This document shows positions 1 to 9,907 of a DNA stretch of 64,000 nt, one piece after another. Source of the DNA: an uncultured Oscillospiraceae bacterium (lineage in GTDB: Bacteria; Bacillota; Clostridia; Oscillospirales; Acutalibacteraceae); the NCBI GenBank assembly GCA_900539165.1, contig UQAZ01000001.1, positions 70,179 to 134,178 of the forward strand, given 5' to 3'. The notes beneath the pieces were generated by a model. The model made no database searches, was not told the DNA's origin, and saw only the letters and a list, made by a program, of their open reading frames with translations. The translations under genes were made by a program, and so were the position numbers. How positions within the stretch are numbered: the first letter of the stretch is position 1; each line of letters opens with the position of its first letter.

Positions 1-1
1 G

Positions 2-3000
2 GGACGATACTCTAATAGCAGATATGATACGAGCGACACCAGCGCTCCTGTATTTAATATCGTAAACGACTGTGAGAATTCAAACTTCTCTATCGGCTAT
101 TTGAACTTTGATGTAAGTTCTTTGCTGGGTAAGGGATTAACGGTAGACTCGGCAGAATTTTCTATGGTCGCAAAGGGAAATAAGGGCAGTGACTGTCAGG
201 GTATTACTGTTTGGTATGCAAAGAATAATGCTTCTGTCAGGGATTTGTCAGGTGCAAGCGATTGGAAAGATAAAGACTTGTTTAAGGTTTCCTCGGGTGG
301 GCATTTAGATAAGGCAAAGAATATGTTCGACCTTCAATATATCACAAGCTATGGTAATAATGTACTAACCGAGAATTATCAAATGACCTTCGACTTGGCA
401 GATGCCATTAACTATGCAATAAAGAATAATAACGGTACTGTTACCGTTATGCTTCTTCAAACACAGCCCGGCGGTCAAGGCGGAAAAGGTAGGTATAATT
501 CCTCGTTAAGTAATTCTTGGACAGATACTTATATCAGTTTCAGGTCAAGAACGCAGGTAAATGCTAAGCTTGTGGCAAATAACCCGTATTACACAAGTGC
601 CGCACCTGTTTCGGCTGATAAAATTATTGCTGATTATCTTCCTAAATTCTCTTGGAACTATCATCCGTCAACCGATGTCAAGGATAATTTCGCATGGTCT
701 AATTTTAACGGTCAATTTGTTAGTTATTCAGGTTCCGCAGGTTGGTACCGTGCAAAGCCCGAAAAGCTTCCTTTGTATTCGGAAATATACGATACCGGAT
801 GGGGTCTTACCGTATTCCCGGGAGTACAAAATAAGGATAACCTGAGATTCAGACAGTATATTTGGAATAACGATAAGGGCGCACAGTTTGCTCAGGGTAC
901 TGTTACTGCTATTGAGGGTAAAGAGGTTCGTAACGGAGGCAGTCAGCGCAGTGAGGTAAAGACACCTGTTGCTTACTTTGCTTTCCAGCAAACATTCTTT
1001 AATCATAACTCTTGGAGCAGTTCTGCTGATGGCGGACCTGCCGATGATGCGGACCATTCTCCTGCAAATGTTATCGTAAACGGTAATGCGTGGACAACAT
1101 CGTTCGTATCCGATGTTCCCGATTCTCACGGTAATATGGTTATCAACGGCGACCTTTATATGCAGTATTCTTCGTCAAGCGGTGCATTTGATGTTCTCCC
1201 TGATAATAATGTTAATATTATCGTAAACGGTACAATTTACTGTAAGGACGGTTTAAGCATTAATGTTCCTAAGAATGTAACACTCTTTGCTCAGAGTATT
1301 GAGGGCGGTGTTATTAATAACAGCGGTACTATTATCCTTAATTCGTACAGCAGTACAAATAATACAATAAAAAATAACAGCACAGGTAAGATTTATGTCT
1401 ACGGCAACCTCTATGCTCCGTATGTTATCAACGACGGTATTATCGAGGTTGTGGGTAATGTTACTGTACCGGGCAATATCAGCTGCGGTGCTTCATCAAC
1501 CCTTTCTGCCGCATCAATCAAAACAGGCGATTTCTACCAAAACGGACTTACCTATGTGCATAACGGTAATGTAGAGGTTACAAATATTCTTAATGTACAG
1601 GGTAATCTTTATGTTAAGCAGGGCAGTATTAAGTCCGGTAAAAACAGCAATGTTTACTCCGGCGGTAAGGTTTATGCATCGGGTGACTTCATCTGTAACG
1701 AAACACTTACACTTGAGGGCTGTACCGTTACAATCAGAGGCAATATTAAAAACCATAAGATTGTAGGTACTCAGGTTTCGCTAAAGGCGGCAAATGTTGT
1801 CAGCGAAATTATCGAGATTTCAAGTTCATCAAAGATTTATATTGATGAGAGCATTGATACAAGAAGAATTTATAATAAGGGACAACTTTATATTCAGCCT
1901 GCAAGAGATAAAACAGTAACTGTTAAGTCTGTATATAACGCTAAGGGCGCCGAGCTTACAGTCAACGGAAGTCTTAATGTTGTTGATAAGGTAGACGACG
2001 GCAGTTATGTTCAGGCAAGTATCATTAATCTCGGCGGAATGTATGTAGGCGGAGGAATTTCATCGGCTTATCGTATCTATAACGACGGCGGTAAAATGTA
2101 TGTTAAGGGCGATGTCGGTGTGTATAATACCGATGACATTCTTGACGACAGCGATGTCTTTATTATGAGTGGTGAAAATGCACAGGCTTATATCGGCGGC
2201 GTGCTTCGTTCCGACCATGAGGGCAGAAGCATAAAGGTCGGCGGTACAGGTGTTAGGTCAATCCTCAGCATTTTCGGCAGCGGCAGTGATTCCTGCTTTG
2301 GCAAGGTTGATGATGAAACTTGCATTGAAAATCTTACTCTCGAAAACGAGTCTGCAAATGTTTATCTCGGTACAGGTAAGTACGATAACAGCTATTCCTC
2401 AAATAGCTATAAGGGACGCAAGGTAAGCATTTCGGGCAACTTTAAGAATAACGGCAGATGCTATGTTTACGGCTCTCTTGAAGTTGAGGGCAGCAGCACA
2501 GAACTTGGCGGTACTGCAATTAATGTTACTGCTCCAAGCACATATGTCGCTAATGATTTTGAATTTGACGGAGATGTTGTTTTAAGCGGTACTCATACAT
2601 TCGTTACTTATGAGGATGTCGAGTGCGGCGGTCTTGTAGTAAACGATTCGGCTAAAATCTATGGCTTAAACAAACTTGAGTTTGATTCTAATACTGTTAC
2701 AATCACAGGCACAGGTATCGTATACTGCGGAGCAGAAACAAACAGAGACAGTTCCTCAACTATACTCAATCTTGTGGGTGCGGACGATGACACATTCTCG
2801 GGCAAATTGTTCTATCCGGGCAAAAATAAGGCCTCGTCGAGTGTTCAGTCAATCAAGCTTACCACACCTTCCAAATTTACTCACGGTGAATTCAGAACAA
2901 ACGGCAGCGTATCTATGCTTAACGGCATTGATATGTTTGATAATTCCTATTTCTATGTAGGCGAGTCAATACTCTTTGACAATAATCTTATTGTTAATAA

Positions 3001-6000
3001 TCTCGGTGAGCTTTATCTGATGGGCAGTGTTATTTCTACAAATGACACTAACGAGTTTGTCTTTACAACAGGCTCTACCAACTATATCGGTCCTATTAAT
3101 AGCACAAACTTAGGCAATTTGATTCAAAAGAGACCGTTCACAGTCGGCGGTAATAACTATATCGCAAATGATATTCAGGCAAATAAGGATGTTTTGAATC
3201 CTGATAAAACAAATATGGCCGGCTCTCGTTGGACTTCGGTGGCAGTTCTCGATGGTGAAACTCACGCCTCCGGTTACATCACCGTGTATAATAAGAGCAG
3301 AGGCGTTCTTGTTAATGAAAACGCTACTCTCGCTTGTAACGCATTTAATACTTATAGTGCAATTTATAACAAGGGTAAGTTCATTATGCAGGGCAATCTC
3401 ACTTATCCTGAAATCAGCGGTGAATATTCTGATTCTGCTTGGAATTCAGACGGCGGCTATCATACAGGAAGCACTATCCTTAACTATGCCGGTGCCGTTA
3501 TGTTTGTTGGCGGTAATGATATTACAACCATCGGCGGTAAACTCGAAAACTACGGTGAGCTTTATCACGCAGGCAGCTTAGCCTCAGAAGGCTGGAAGGA
3601 TGATATTCCGTCTTGGACTTTGAATGATAAATATTCTGCCGCAATTATTAACGGCGATAATGCACAGCTTCATATTGCAAAAACCGTAAGAGCTGAAAAT
3701 TCGGTTTATAATATGAACGCATCATCGTTTAGCTGTTCTGTACTTGATACAAACAGAGCGCTCTATAATATGAGTGGTAATTTCGTTGTTTTGAACGAAC
3801 TTGTTGTTACTACTCCAAGCAGTCAAAGGAGTATGCGTGATAATGACGGCTGTTGTATCCGTAACGGTCAGATTGGTAATGCAAATGCTACTGACGCTAT
3901 GATGTTCATTGGCGGTAAGGGCAATCTCGACCTTGACGGAGGACTCGAAAATAACGGTAGCTTCTATATCGAATCTTCAAAAATTTCGATGAATGAGCAT
4001 TCCACAAAGGACACTATGTACTTTAGAAACGTAGGTGAGATTTATGACCAAAACTTCTATACCCGCAGAAACTCCGATAGTAATACTGCCGGTAAGTGGG
4101 ATGCAGCTCCTCGTTTCACCGTTCAGGGCGGTGATGATTCCGTAACTCATTTTGCAGGTGAGGTGTCTTGTACTGCGGGACTGCTTACGGGCATCAATTC
4201 CGTACTTTCTGTTGAGGGCAACCTCTATTACGGTATGGCTATTCTTAACGGCGGTACAATGTATATTAAGGGCAGCGTTGACTATTCAACAAATCATTGG
4301 AAGAAAAACGGTATCGATATTCTCTGGAATGAAACACAGGGCGCAAAGGGCTTGTATTCTATCGTAAACGGCTATAAGAATGTCGGCTACGGTAATGGCG
4401 GAGCGTTGAACAGCGCTCAAAATGCCGACGCTTACTTCTATTGCGGCGGTGCGCTTTCAACAGGTGACCCGTCTGCCCACGATGGCGGTACTATTCAAAA
4501 CTGGGGTTCAATGTATGTAAACGGTGATATGGATATTTACGGCAGCGAAGGCACTACCGTAAATAAGATTGGCTTCCACGGCGCAATCCATTCAAAGACC
4601 TTTATTGCAGGACACCTTATCAGCAGTGACGGTATTGTTACCACAACCGATTCTATGCTTGTTATCGACGGTGACTATATCGCAACTCGTTGCTGTAAGT
4701 TTGGTACGACCGAGCTTGTCGCAGCTTCCGAAAACGATATTAATACTATCAGCTATACATATATCGGCGGTAACTGTCTTACAAGCACAAGAGGTCAAAA
4801 CGGCGCAGGTAATATCGGTATTCAAGGCTGTACTTGGAACTATACCGAGCTTCGTGCAAATGCTAACATTTATGTCGGCGGTGAGTTCTTCTCTAATTCG
4901 ATTGTTGCCACAGGTACTAATATGACCTTGGCTGTTGACGGTAAGGATTCTGTTCGTCAAACAGAGTTCCAGCTTAACTTCATCGGCAACATCAAGAAAA
5001 AGCTTACCGAGAAAATTCTTGAATATCAAAATATTGATACAACAAGATTTAAGTTCTCTGTAACAGGTAGTACCAATATCGGTCAAAACTTCTCGTTTGA
5101 AACTAACGACAGATCTTCAATACTCTACACTCTTATCGTAAGAGGAAGTGCGTATGTTGAAGAGCCGTTTAGATTCAGAGATATGAGTAAGGCATTCATT
5201 TACGGTGATTTTATAAATATATCTGCTAATAGATCTCGTAATATCGAAATCGGTAAACCTGCCGATTCATCGGGCGACACTTGGGCTAAGAATCCTAAGT
5301 TTAAGACTTCTATCGACCTTGATGAGCATGACGATAATTATGATTACAGATATGATAATGCTCCTTACTTCTTTGTTAAGGGCGAATATCGTTCAAACGG
5401 CAGACTGACACTTTATCCGGGTGCAACCCTTAAAACGCTCGGCAACTGCTATGTGGCTTCGTATATTCAGCTTGCACATGATGCAAATCTGTATTCGGGC
5501 GGAAACATTTCTGCCGCAACGGGTTACATTGATACTCAAAGCCATTCGGACCTCTTTGCAAAAGGCGATATTAAAGCAGGCAGATATATCTCTCTTGGCG
5601 ACAACACCACTTATTATTGCGGAAAGTCAACTCGTGCTACAAGCTCGTTTGAGGCTGATACTAAGTCGGTTGTATTCGTTCAGGGTGACTTGAAGGCTGT
5701 TCTCAGTACAATTAAAATTCGTGATAATTCTAAGGTGTTCTGTGGCGGTAGTATGACGGCACTCAGATATGTTGAACTCGGTAAGTTTGACGAAAAGTAT
5801 GTGGATAGCCGTGAGGGACTTACAAACTGTAACTGTGAATATAAATGTCAGAGTGCAGAGGACGCCGACAAGGATCATCAGGATTGTCCTTATTGTAAGA
5901 ACGATTACACAAAGTGTAAGGTTAAGGCTAAGTGTACCTGTACTTCTCCTTGTCTTGACGAGGCGTCCAGAAATACCTCTTGCCCTGTATGTAAAGAAAA

Positions 6001-7378
6001 CTTTGAGGAATGTGAGTATCAGGGACAATGTACCTGTACCACAGCATGCTCTAAGAACAGCGTAAATAAGGATTGCCCTGAATGCTCTAAGGATTGGAAC
6101 CGTTGCTCGTTCAATAACGAGGGCGCAGAGGAAGAAGAAATTCTCAAAAACGACCTTGGCGACGATGTGACAGATAAGGCTGACGGCGGTATGTTCTATA
6201 TCGGCGGTGCGCTTCTCTCGTATAGCGGCTACATCCGCGAGTACGGCTTCTCAAAGGTTGTTGTAGGAAAGTATGTTTATACCCGTAATTACCTTACCTT
6301 GCGCAGTAATGCGGATATGTGGGTGCTTCCTGAGGTATTTAATAATAATACCTATAAGAAGGTCGTTCCTGTTATAGAAAGTGACGGAACGCTTCTCGGC
6401 GAAATTTCTAAGTATATTAAGAGTACCGCTTATAAGATTAAGGACTTCTTCTCCTTTAAGAACGGTTCTGTATATTCTATGGGTGAGATAACTCTTAATA
6501 AGAACTCTTCGCTTATGGGTACTCACGATTGCTATTCGTTTGACCAGTTCCTGTTAAAGCATGATTCGCTTGCATACTTCGGTCACGATATTAAGAACTA
6601 TGCTTCGTCGCTTCAAATCGACTTTGACAGCAGTACGCCTCTTGTAGGTTTCGCTGCCGAGGGTGAGGTTTACACAACCTTGCGTTGTAACAGTAAAAAG
6701 CATCCTAACGGCTACACGATTTATACAAAGGAATATGACCCGTCAAAGACCTATGTTTGCGATAAATGCGGTGCGGTTCTTAATAAATCAACCGTAAGGA
6801 CAAATGTTACCTGTCCGGTTACGATTTATGCTAATAATGAAATTGATATTATCACCTCTACCGACCTAAAGCTTTGCTATATGGTTGCTTGTAACGGAGA
6901 TGTTAATATCCTCGATGTTTACTCAACTTCGTCTAATAACGATAATAATACTAAGCAACTGCCTAATGCGATAGCTTCTTATAACGGTAATATTTCGTAT
7001 CAGACAATGTACGGTAAGATAAGCGCTCTGTTCTATGCGCCTTTAGGTAATATTAAGCTTGACGGTTATTATCAAGAGGTTTGGGGTTCGCTTATCGGTA
7101 ACACAATTACTGTTAATACCTACTATATTAATCTTCACAGGTTTACTAACTGGAGAACTATGGACCTCGAAATTGCAGAGGTCGGAAATGTTTACCTTGT
7201 GCCTAAAAAGGAATACGAGGACGCATCAAATAATATTGACGACAGATACCTGACCACAGGAAATACCGACGACGAAACAAAGGGCGGTGCTTCGCTCTTC
7301 TTCGGCAAGGATGTTTTGGAGAACGGCGTTCTCTCAGGCTCGGGTGTTGATTCCGATAACTCGGCACTTGGCGGATAA
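2..7378 (+). CDS. Giant secreted/surface beta-solenoid-like protein, 5' end outside the window
   Basis: The frame is open from the first bases of the window, so the N-terminus and any signal peptide are missing. About 2,459 residues are visible. The first ~190 resemble DNRLRE-type adhesin/carbohydrate-associated modules (NFDVSSL...VDSAEFSM). From about residue 350 on, the protein is a monotonous series of short strands of the type xVNGDLYxxG / xxGGxxxxxG, rich in Asn, Gly, Ser, Tyr and Asp. This is typical of right-handed beta-solenoid or bactofilin-like secreted proteins. Three tandem Cys-rich units lie at bases 5826-6108, and a CxxC pair near 6760. No C-terminal membrane segment or LPxTG motif is visible, and a strong terminator follows. 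The family was not recognised precisely; an adhesin or matrix protein is inference. The next gene has its own hydrophobic N-terminus and may be functionally unrelated. Confidence 0.75.
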   Translation, partial: GRYSNSRYDTSDTSAPVFNIVNDCENSNFSIGYLNFDVSSLLGKGLTVDSAEFSMVAKGNKGSDCQGITVWYAKNNASVRDLSGASDWKDKDLFKVSSGGHLDKAKNMFDLQYITSYGNNVLTENYQMTFDLADAINYAIKNNNGTVTVMLLQTQPGGQGGKGRYNSSLSNSWTDTYISFRSRTQVNAKLVANNPYYTSAAPVSADKIIADYLPKFSWNYHPSTDVKDNFAWSNFNGQFVSYSGSAGWYRAKPEKLPLYSEIYDTGWGLTVFPGVQNKDNLRFRQYIWNNDKGAQFAQGTVTAIEGKEVRNGGSQRSEVKTPVAYFAFQQTFFNHNSWSSSADGGPADDADHSPANVIVNGNAWTTSFVSDVPDSHGNMVINGDLYMQYSSSSGAFDVLPDNNVNIIVNGTIYCKDGLSINVPKNVTLFAQSIEGGVINNSGTIILNSYSSTNNTIKNNSTGKIYVYGNLYAPYVINDGIIEVVGNVTVPGNISCGASSTLSAASIKTGDFYQNGLTYVHNGNVEVTNILNVQGNLYVKQGSIKSGKNSNVYSGGKVYASGDFICNETLTLEGCTVTIRGNIKNHKIVGTQVSLKAANVVSEIIEISSSSKIYIDESIDTRRIYNKGQLYIQPARDKTVTVKSVYNAKGAELTVNGSLNVVDKVDDGSYVQASIINLGGMYVGGGISSAYRIYNDGGKMYVKGDVGVYNTDDILDDSDVFIMSGENAQAYIGGVLRSDHEGRSIKVGGTGVRSILSIFGSGSDSCFGKVDDETCIENLTLENESANVYLGTGKYDNSYSSNSYKGRKVSISGNFKNNGRCYVYGSLEVEGSSTELGGTAINVTAPSTYVANDFEFDGDVVLSGTHTFVTYEDVECGGLVVNDSAKIYGLNKLEFDSNTVTITGTGIVYCGAETNRDSSSTILNLVGADDDTFSGKLFYPGKNKASSSVQSIKLTTPSKFTHGEFRTNGSVSMLNGIDMFDNSYFYVGESILFDNNLIVNNLGELYLMGSVISTNDTNEFVFTTGSTNYIGPINSTNLGNLIQKRPFTVGGNNYIANDIQANKDVLNPDKTNMAGSRWTSVAVLDGETHASGYITVYNKSRGVLVNENATLACNAFNTYSAIYNKGKFIMQGNLTYPEISGEYSDSAWNSDGGYHTGSTILNYAGAVMFVGGNDITTIGGKLENYGELYHAGSLASEGWKDDIPSWTLNDKYSAAIINGDNAQLHIAKTVRAENSVYNMNASSFSCSVLDTNRALYNMSGNFVVLNELVVTTPSSQRSMRDNDGCCIRNGQIGNANATDAMMFIGGKGNLDLDGGLENNGSFYIESSKISMNEHSTKDTMYFRNVGEIYDQNFYTRRNSDSNTAGKWDAAPRFTVQGGDDSVTHFAGEVSCTAGLLTGINSVLSVEGNLYYGMAILNGGTMYIKGSVDYSTNHWKKNGIDILWNETQGAKGLYSIVNGYKNVGYGNGGALNSAQNADAYFYCGGALSTGDPSAHDGGTIQNWGSMYVNGDMDIYGSEGTTVNKIGFHGAIHSKTFIAGHLISSDGIVTTTDSMLVIDGDYIATRCCKFGTTELVAASENDINTISYTYIGGNCLTSTRGQNGAGNIGIQGCTWNYTELRANANIYVGGEFFSNSIVATGTNMTLAVDGKDSVRQTEFQLNFIGNIKKKLTEKILEYQNIDTTRFKFSVTGSTNIGQNFSFETNDRSSILYTLIVRGSAYVEEPFRFRDMSKAFIYGDFINISANRSRNIEIGKPADSSGDTWAKNPKFKTSIDLDEHDDNYDYRYDNAPYFFVKGEYRSNGRLTLYPGATLKTLGNCYVASYIQLAHDANLYSGGNISAATGYIDTQSHSDLFAKGDIKAGRYISLGDNTTYYCGKSTRATSSFEADTKSVVFVQGDLKAVLSTIKIRDNSKVFCGGSMTALRYVELGKFDEKYVDSREGLTNCNCEYKCQSAEDADKDHQDCPYCKNDYTKCKVKAKCTCTSPCLDEASRNTSCPVCKENFEECEYQGQCTCTTACSKNSVNKDCPECSKDWNRCSFNNEGAEEEEILKNDLGDDVTDKADGGMFYIGGALLSYSGYIREYGFSKVVVGKYVYTRNYLTLRSNADMWVLPEVFNNNTYKKVVPVIESDGTLLGEISKYIKSTAYKIKDFFSFKNGSVYSMGEITLNKNSSLMGTHDCYSFDQFLLKHDSLAYFGHDIKNYASSLQIDFDSSTPLVGFAAEGEVYTTLRCNSKKHPNGYTIYTKEYDPSKTYVCDKCGAVLNKSTVRTNVTCPVTIYANNEIDIITSTDLKLCYMVACNGDVNILDVYSTSSNNDNNTKQLPNAIASYNGNISYQTMYGKISALFYAPLGNIKLDGYYQEVWGSLIGNTITVNTYYINLHRFTNWRTMDLEIAEVGNVYLVPKKEYEDASNNIDDRYLTTGNTDDETKGGASLFFGKDVLENGVLSGSGVDSDNSALGG

Positions 7379-7396
7379 CGGCAACAAAAATAAAAA

Positions 7397-7430
7397 GCAA
7401 AAACGATAGCCACGGCTATCGTTTTTGCGG
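7397..7430. terminator. Bidirectional intrinsic terminator after the giant gene
   Basis: GCAAAAACGATAGC and GCTATCGTTTTTGC form a nearly perfect 14-bp stem around the loop CACG. The stem carries A-tract and T-tract arms, starting about 20 bases after the stop codon. Confidence 0.8.
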
Positions 7431-7443
7431 TTAAGAGTATGAT

Positions 7444-8223
7444 ATGTTAGAATTTTTTAAGAGTAAAAAGGGTAAATTGATTGTCTGTATAGCACTCGCC
7501 ATAGCGGGAATTGTGGTGATTATTTGTTGTAATGCAAATCAAAAAGGCTCGCTTTGTAAGGGCAATTCGTCCGAGTACGACGCTTCGCTCCTTACCTTAA
7601 AAGAGGAAAGCGTTATGCAGGGCGACACAGTTGTTTTTGTCGGCAGCGATTTTACAATCGGTACAAAGGCTGACGGTCAGTCGTTTGTTGATTATCTCAA
7701 GGCGGTTGACGGCTTAAACTGCGCTGTTTTTGAAAAAGAGGGAATAGCGATTACTTCAAATAAGGGTGACAGTATTCTGTCGCTCGTTGAGTCGATACCT
7801 AAGGAACACGCTTCACCAAAAGCGATTTTTTGCGAAATTCCATATTTTCAAGCTAAAAGCGGTAGAAAATTAGGTGAGCTTTCGTCATCTTATATGCTTT
7901 CTGATTTTGATACTGAAACTCTTATCGGTGCAATGGAATATATCGTTTGCTATTCTAAAATGAATTGGGGCTGTCCCGTGTTCTTTTATACCACGGCAGA
8001 ATGTAACTCAAAGCGTTACGACAAGGTCGTTTCGTCTGCGAGAGAGGTTGCGAATAAATGGAATATGCCTATGCTCGACTTTACCTCGATTAACAGCGCC
8101 GGCTCAATGGATAAAAAACAACGCTCGCTTTATTTTGTTGATAAGCATAATTTGAGCAGGGCGGGATATTTTGAAATCACAGCGCCCGAATTTGAGAAAT
8201 TTATAATTAAAAATCTATATTAA
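7444..8223 (+). CDS. Membrane-anchored SGNH-hydrolase-like protein with rearranged catalytic motifs
   Basis: This 259-residue protein has one N-terminal membrane segment (about residues 9-29, ending in CC, so a lipoprotein-like or uncleaved anchor) and an extracellular domain. The domain pattern fits the SGNH/GDSL fold: a strand VVFVG, a short loop, and near the C-terminus DKHNLSRAGYF, which is like the block V 'DxxH...GY' motif. Both catalytic motifs are unusual. The block I sequence reads G-S-D instead of G-D-S, and Asp precedes His by two rather than three residues. It may be a degenerate or divergent acyl-esterase, or a binding protein. It lies between two terminators, so it is probably monocistronic. 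The start ATG is at 7444, with only a weak Shine-Dalgarno upstream. Confidence 0.6.
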   Translation: MLEFFKSKKGKLIVCIALAIAGIVVIICCNANQKGSLCKGNSSEYDASLLTLKEESVMQGDTVVFVGSDFTIGTKADGQSFVDYLKAVDGLNCAVFEKEGIAITSNKGDSILSLVESIPKEHASPKAIFCEIPYFQAKSGRKLGELSSSYMLSDFDTETLIGAMEYIVCYSKMNWGCPVFFYTTAECNSKRYDKVVSSAREVANKWNMPMLDFTSINSAGSMDKKQRSLYFVDKHNLSRAGYFEITAPEFEKFIIKNLY

Positions 8224-8230
8224 AATCAAG

Positions 8231-8268
8231 AAAATCCTAAGTCGCTCGGCTTAGGATTTCTTATTTTT
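8231..8268. terminator. Convergent intrinsic terminator
   Basis: AAATCCTAAG (8232-8241) pairs with CTTAGGATTT (8250-8259), followed by CTTATTTTTTG. The stem overlaps the stop codon of the minus-strand kinase gene and serves the SGNH-like gene; with A-runs on the other side it may work in both directions. Confidence 0.75.
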
Positions 8269-9087
8269 TGTAAATTTTTCTGTGAGCATCGCAAGTGCCT
8301 GCTCAAAGTTTACGCCGTAAAATCGGCTGTTCTCGTCTCTTACGGTTGCTTTGATGCTTTCTAATGTGAACTCCGCCGCAAGCTTTGTCGCTTGAAGCAA
8401 AGTTTGTGAATTTGTTAAAGCACCTGTCAGCACAGATGCGAAAATATCGCCCGTTCCGTAAAATACATCATCGAATTTTTCGTGTGTAATGTAGCTTCTG
8501 TTTTCACCGTCACAGCACACGATTCCGTATTTTCCGCCTAATTCAATGCCTTTGAGAACGATCCCGTTAGGTGTTATTTCTTTTAGCCTTGAGATTATTT
8601 TGTCTATGTATTTTTCGTCATACTGCTCTTTGTATTGTATTCCCGTCATTAGGCAAGCCTCTGTCAAATTCGGAGTTATGACATCTGCTCGTTCGCATAG
8701 CTTGCACATTTTTTTGGCAAACGCCTCGTCAAAGTTCTCATAAAGCTTACCCTCGTCTGCCATCACAGGGTCAACTAAAATAAAATTGTCATCCGTCTTA
8801 AACTCATCAAAAAATTCAAGCATTATGTCTATTTGCTTTTTTGAGCCGAGATAGCCTGTATATATTGCGTCAAAGGTAAAGCCTTCGCTTTTCCAATGCC
8901 TGCCAATCGGCAGTATGTCGTCGGTTAAATCTCTAAAGGTTCGTCCCTCAAATATCGTGTGAGCAGACAGTACGGCAGTCGGAATTATTGCCGTTTCTAT
9001 GCCCATTGCGGATATGATAGGGAGTGCCACAGTCAGCGAGCATCTGCCGACGCACGAGATGTCCTGTACCGTTACTATTCTTTTCAA
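8251..9087 (-). CDS. pdxK: Pyridoxal/pyridoxamine kinase (PfkB-like, PdxK/PdxY type)
   Basis: A 278-residue ribokinase-like kinase that phosphorylates pyridoxal, pyridoxine or pyridoxamine to the 5'-phosphate in B6 salvage. Visible family features are the N-terminal TVQDISCVGRCSL strand-loop, the DPVMADEGKLY motif near residue 107, TPNLTEA near residue 139, and the C-terminal catalytic/anion-hole motif GTGDIFASVLTGAL near residue 231, where Asp is the base. The length matches the family. The start is TTG (minus strand, 9087), preceded by GGAG at 7 bases, which decides the start. The gene is single, divergent from the phosphopantetheinyl transferase, and ends on a shared convergent terminator. 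Substrate preference among B6 vitamers cannot be read from sequence. Confidence 0.88.
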   Translation of the reverse strand: MKRIVTVQDISCVGRCSLTVALPIISAMGIETAIIPTAVLSAHTIFEGRTFRDLTDDILPIGRHWKSEGFTFDAIYTGYLGSKKQIDIMLEFFDEFKTDDNFILVDPVMADEGKLYENFDEAFAKKMCKLCERADVITPNLTEACLMTGIQYKEQYDEKYIDKIISRLKEITPNGIVLKGIELGGKYGIVCCDGENRSYITHEKFDDVFYGTGDIFASVLTGALTNSQTLLQATKLAAEFTLESIKATVRDENSRFYGVNFEQALAMLTEKFTKNKKS

Positions 9088-9187
9088 ATAATCAGCTCCG
9101 TTAATTTTCTGAGTTTATACTATCACAGAATTATGTATTGTAGAATGCCCAAAATTTAATAATTTTTAGGGTACAGTCTCCTTTTCG

Positions 9188-9216
9188 TTGACATATCTTT
9201 TCTGCTTGATTATAAT
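9188..9216 (+). promoter_or_regulatory. Consensus sigma-A promoter for the phosphopantetheinyl transferase
   Basis: A perfect TTGACA (9188-9193), 17-base spacer and perfect TATAAT (9211-9216). The expected transcript start is around 9223, giving a very short leader of about 15 bases before the GTG at 9238. Confidence 0.85.
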
Positions 9217-9237
9217 GTATCTGTCGGGGGTGAGTGC

Positions 9238-9855
9238 GTGACGGTTTTTGTTATGAGCGTTGACGATGTGGATAATCGACATCGTGATATATGTAAAAAG
9301 TATTTTCCAAAGCGTTACGAATCTGCTTTGTCTTTTCATAACGAAAATGATACATTGCTCAGCATTGCCGGTGCGTATTTGATTCATCGTATTGTCAGAA
9401 TTTCAGAAAAGGATATTTCTTATACAAAAAACAATAAACCCTGCACAACTAAACACCCAACCTTTTTTAATATCTCTCACAGCGGAAAATATGCGGTGCT
9501 TGTCGCTTCGTCCGTCGAGGTCGGTGTGGATATAGAAAAGGCTGAGCGTAAAAACCTTGTTTGCGCCCGTCGTGTTTTTACGGATTTTGAAAGAGAGTGG
9601 ATGGATGATGATGTTACTAAATTTTCTATTCTCTGGACGCTCAAGGAAAGCGTAATGAAAGCGCTCGGTGAGGGACTTAGATTGCCTGCCCGAGATTTCG
9701 ATGTAATGCCGTTTTTGAAAAATGAAAGCATTACGCTAAACGGTACTCAGCTAAATGCATATACCACGCTTTATGACGGCTATGCGGTGTCTGTGTGTGC
9801 TTGTAATGATACCGATAATAAATTTGATGGCATTGATATTGCTCGTATTTCCTGA
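9238..9855 (+). CDS. 4'-phosphopantetheinyl transferase, Sfp family
   Basis: A 205-residue protein that transfers phosphopantetheine from CoA to a conserved Ser of acyl or peptidyl carrier proteins. Family landmarks are FNISHSG (near 78), VGVDIE (about 96-101, the Asp and Glu being Mg ligands) and WTLKESVMKALGEGL (about 138-152, with the Lys-Glu pair). The length and layout suit the Sfp/AcpT superfamily. The start is GTG, preceded by GGGGG about 7 bases away. A fully consensus promoter drives it. No polyketide or non-ribosomal peptide genes are near, so the partner is probably the fatty-acid carrier protein or a cluster elsewhere in the genome. Confidence 0.88.
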   Translation: MTVFVMSVDDVDNRHRDICKKYFPKRYESALSFHNENDTLLSIAGAYLIHRIVRISEKDISYTKNNKPCTTKHPTFFNISHSGKYAVLVASSVEVGVDIEKAERKNLVCARRVFTDFEREWMDDDVTKFSILWTLKESVMKALGEGLRLPARDFDVMPFLKNESITLNGTQLNAYTTLYDGYAVSVCACNDTDNKFDGIDIARIS

Positions 9856-9907
9856 CGAAGCGGTATTGCCAAACTAAATATGTCATTGTGACGGATATGG
9901 AGCAGAT

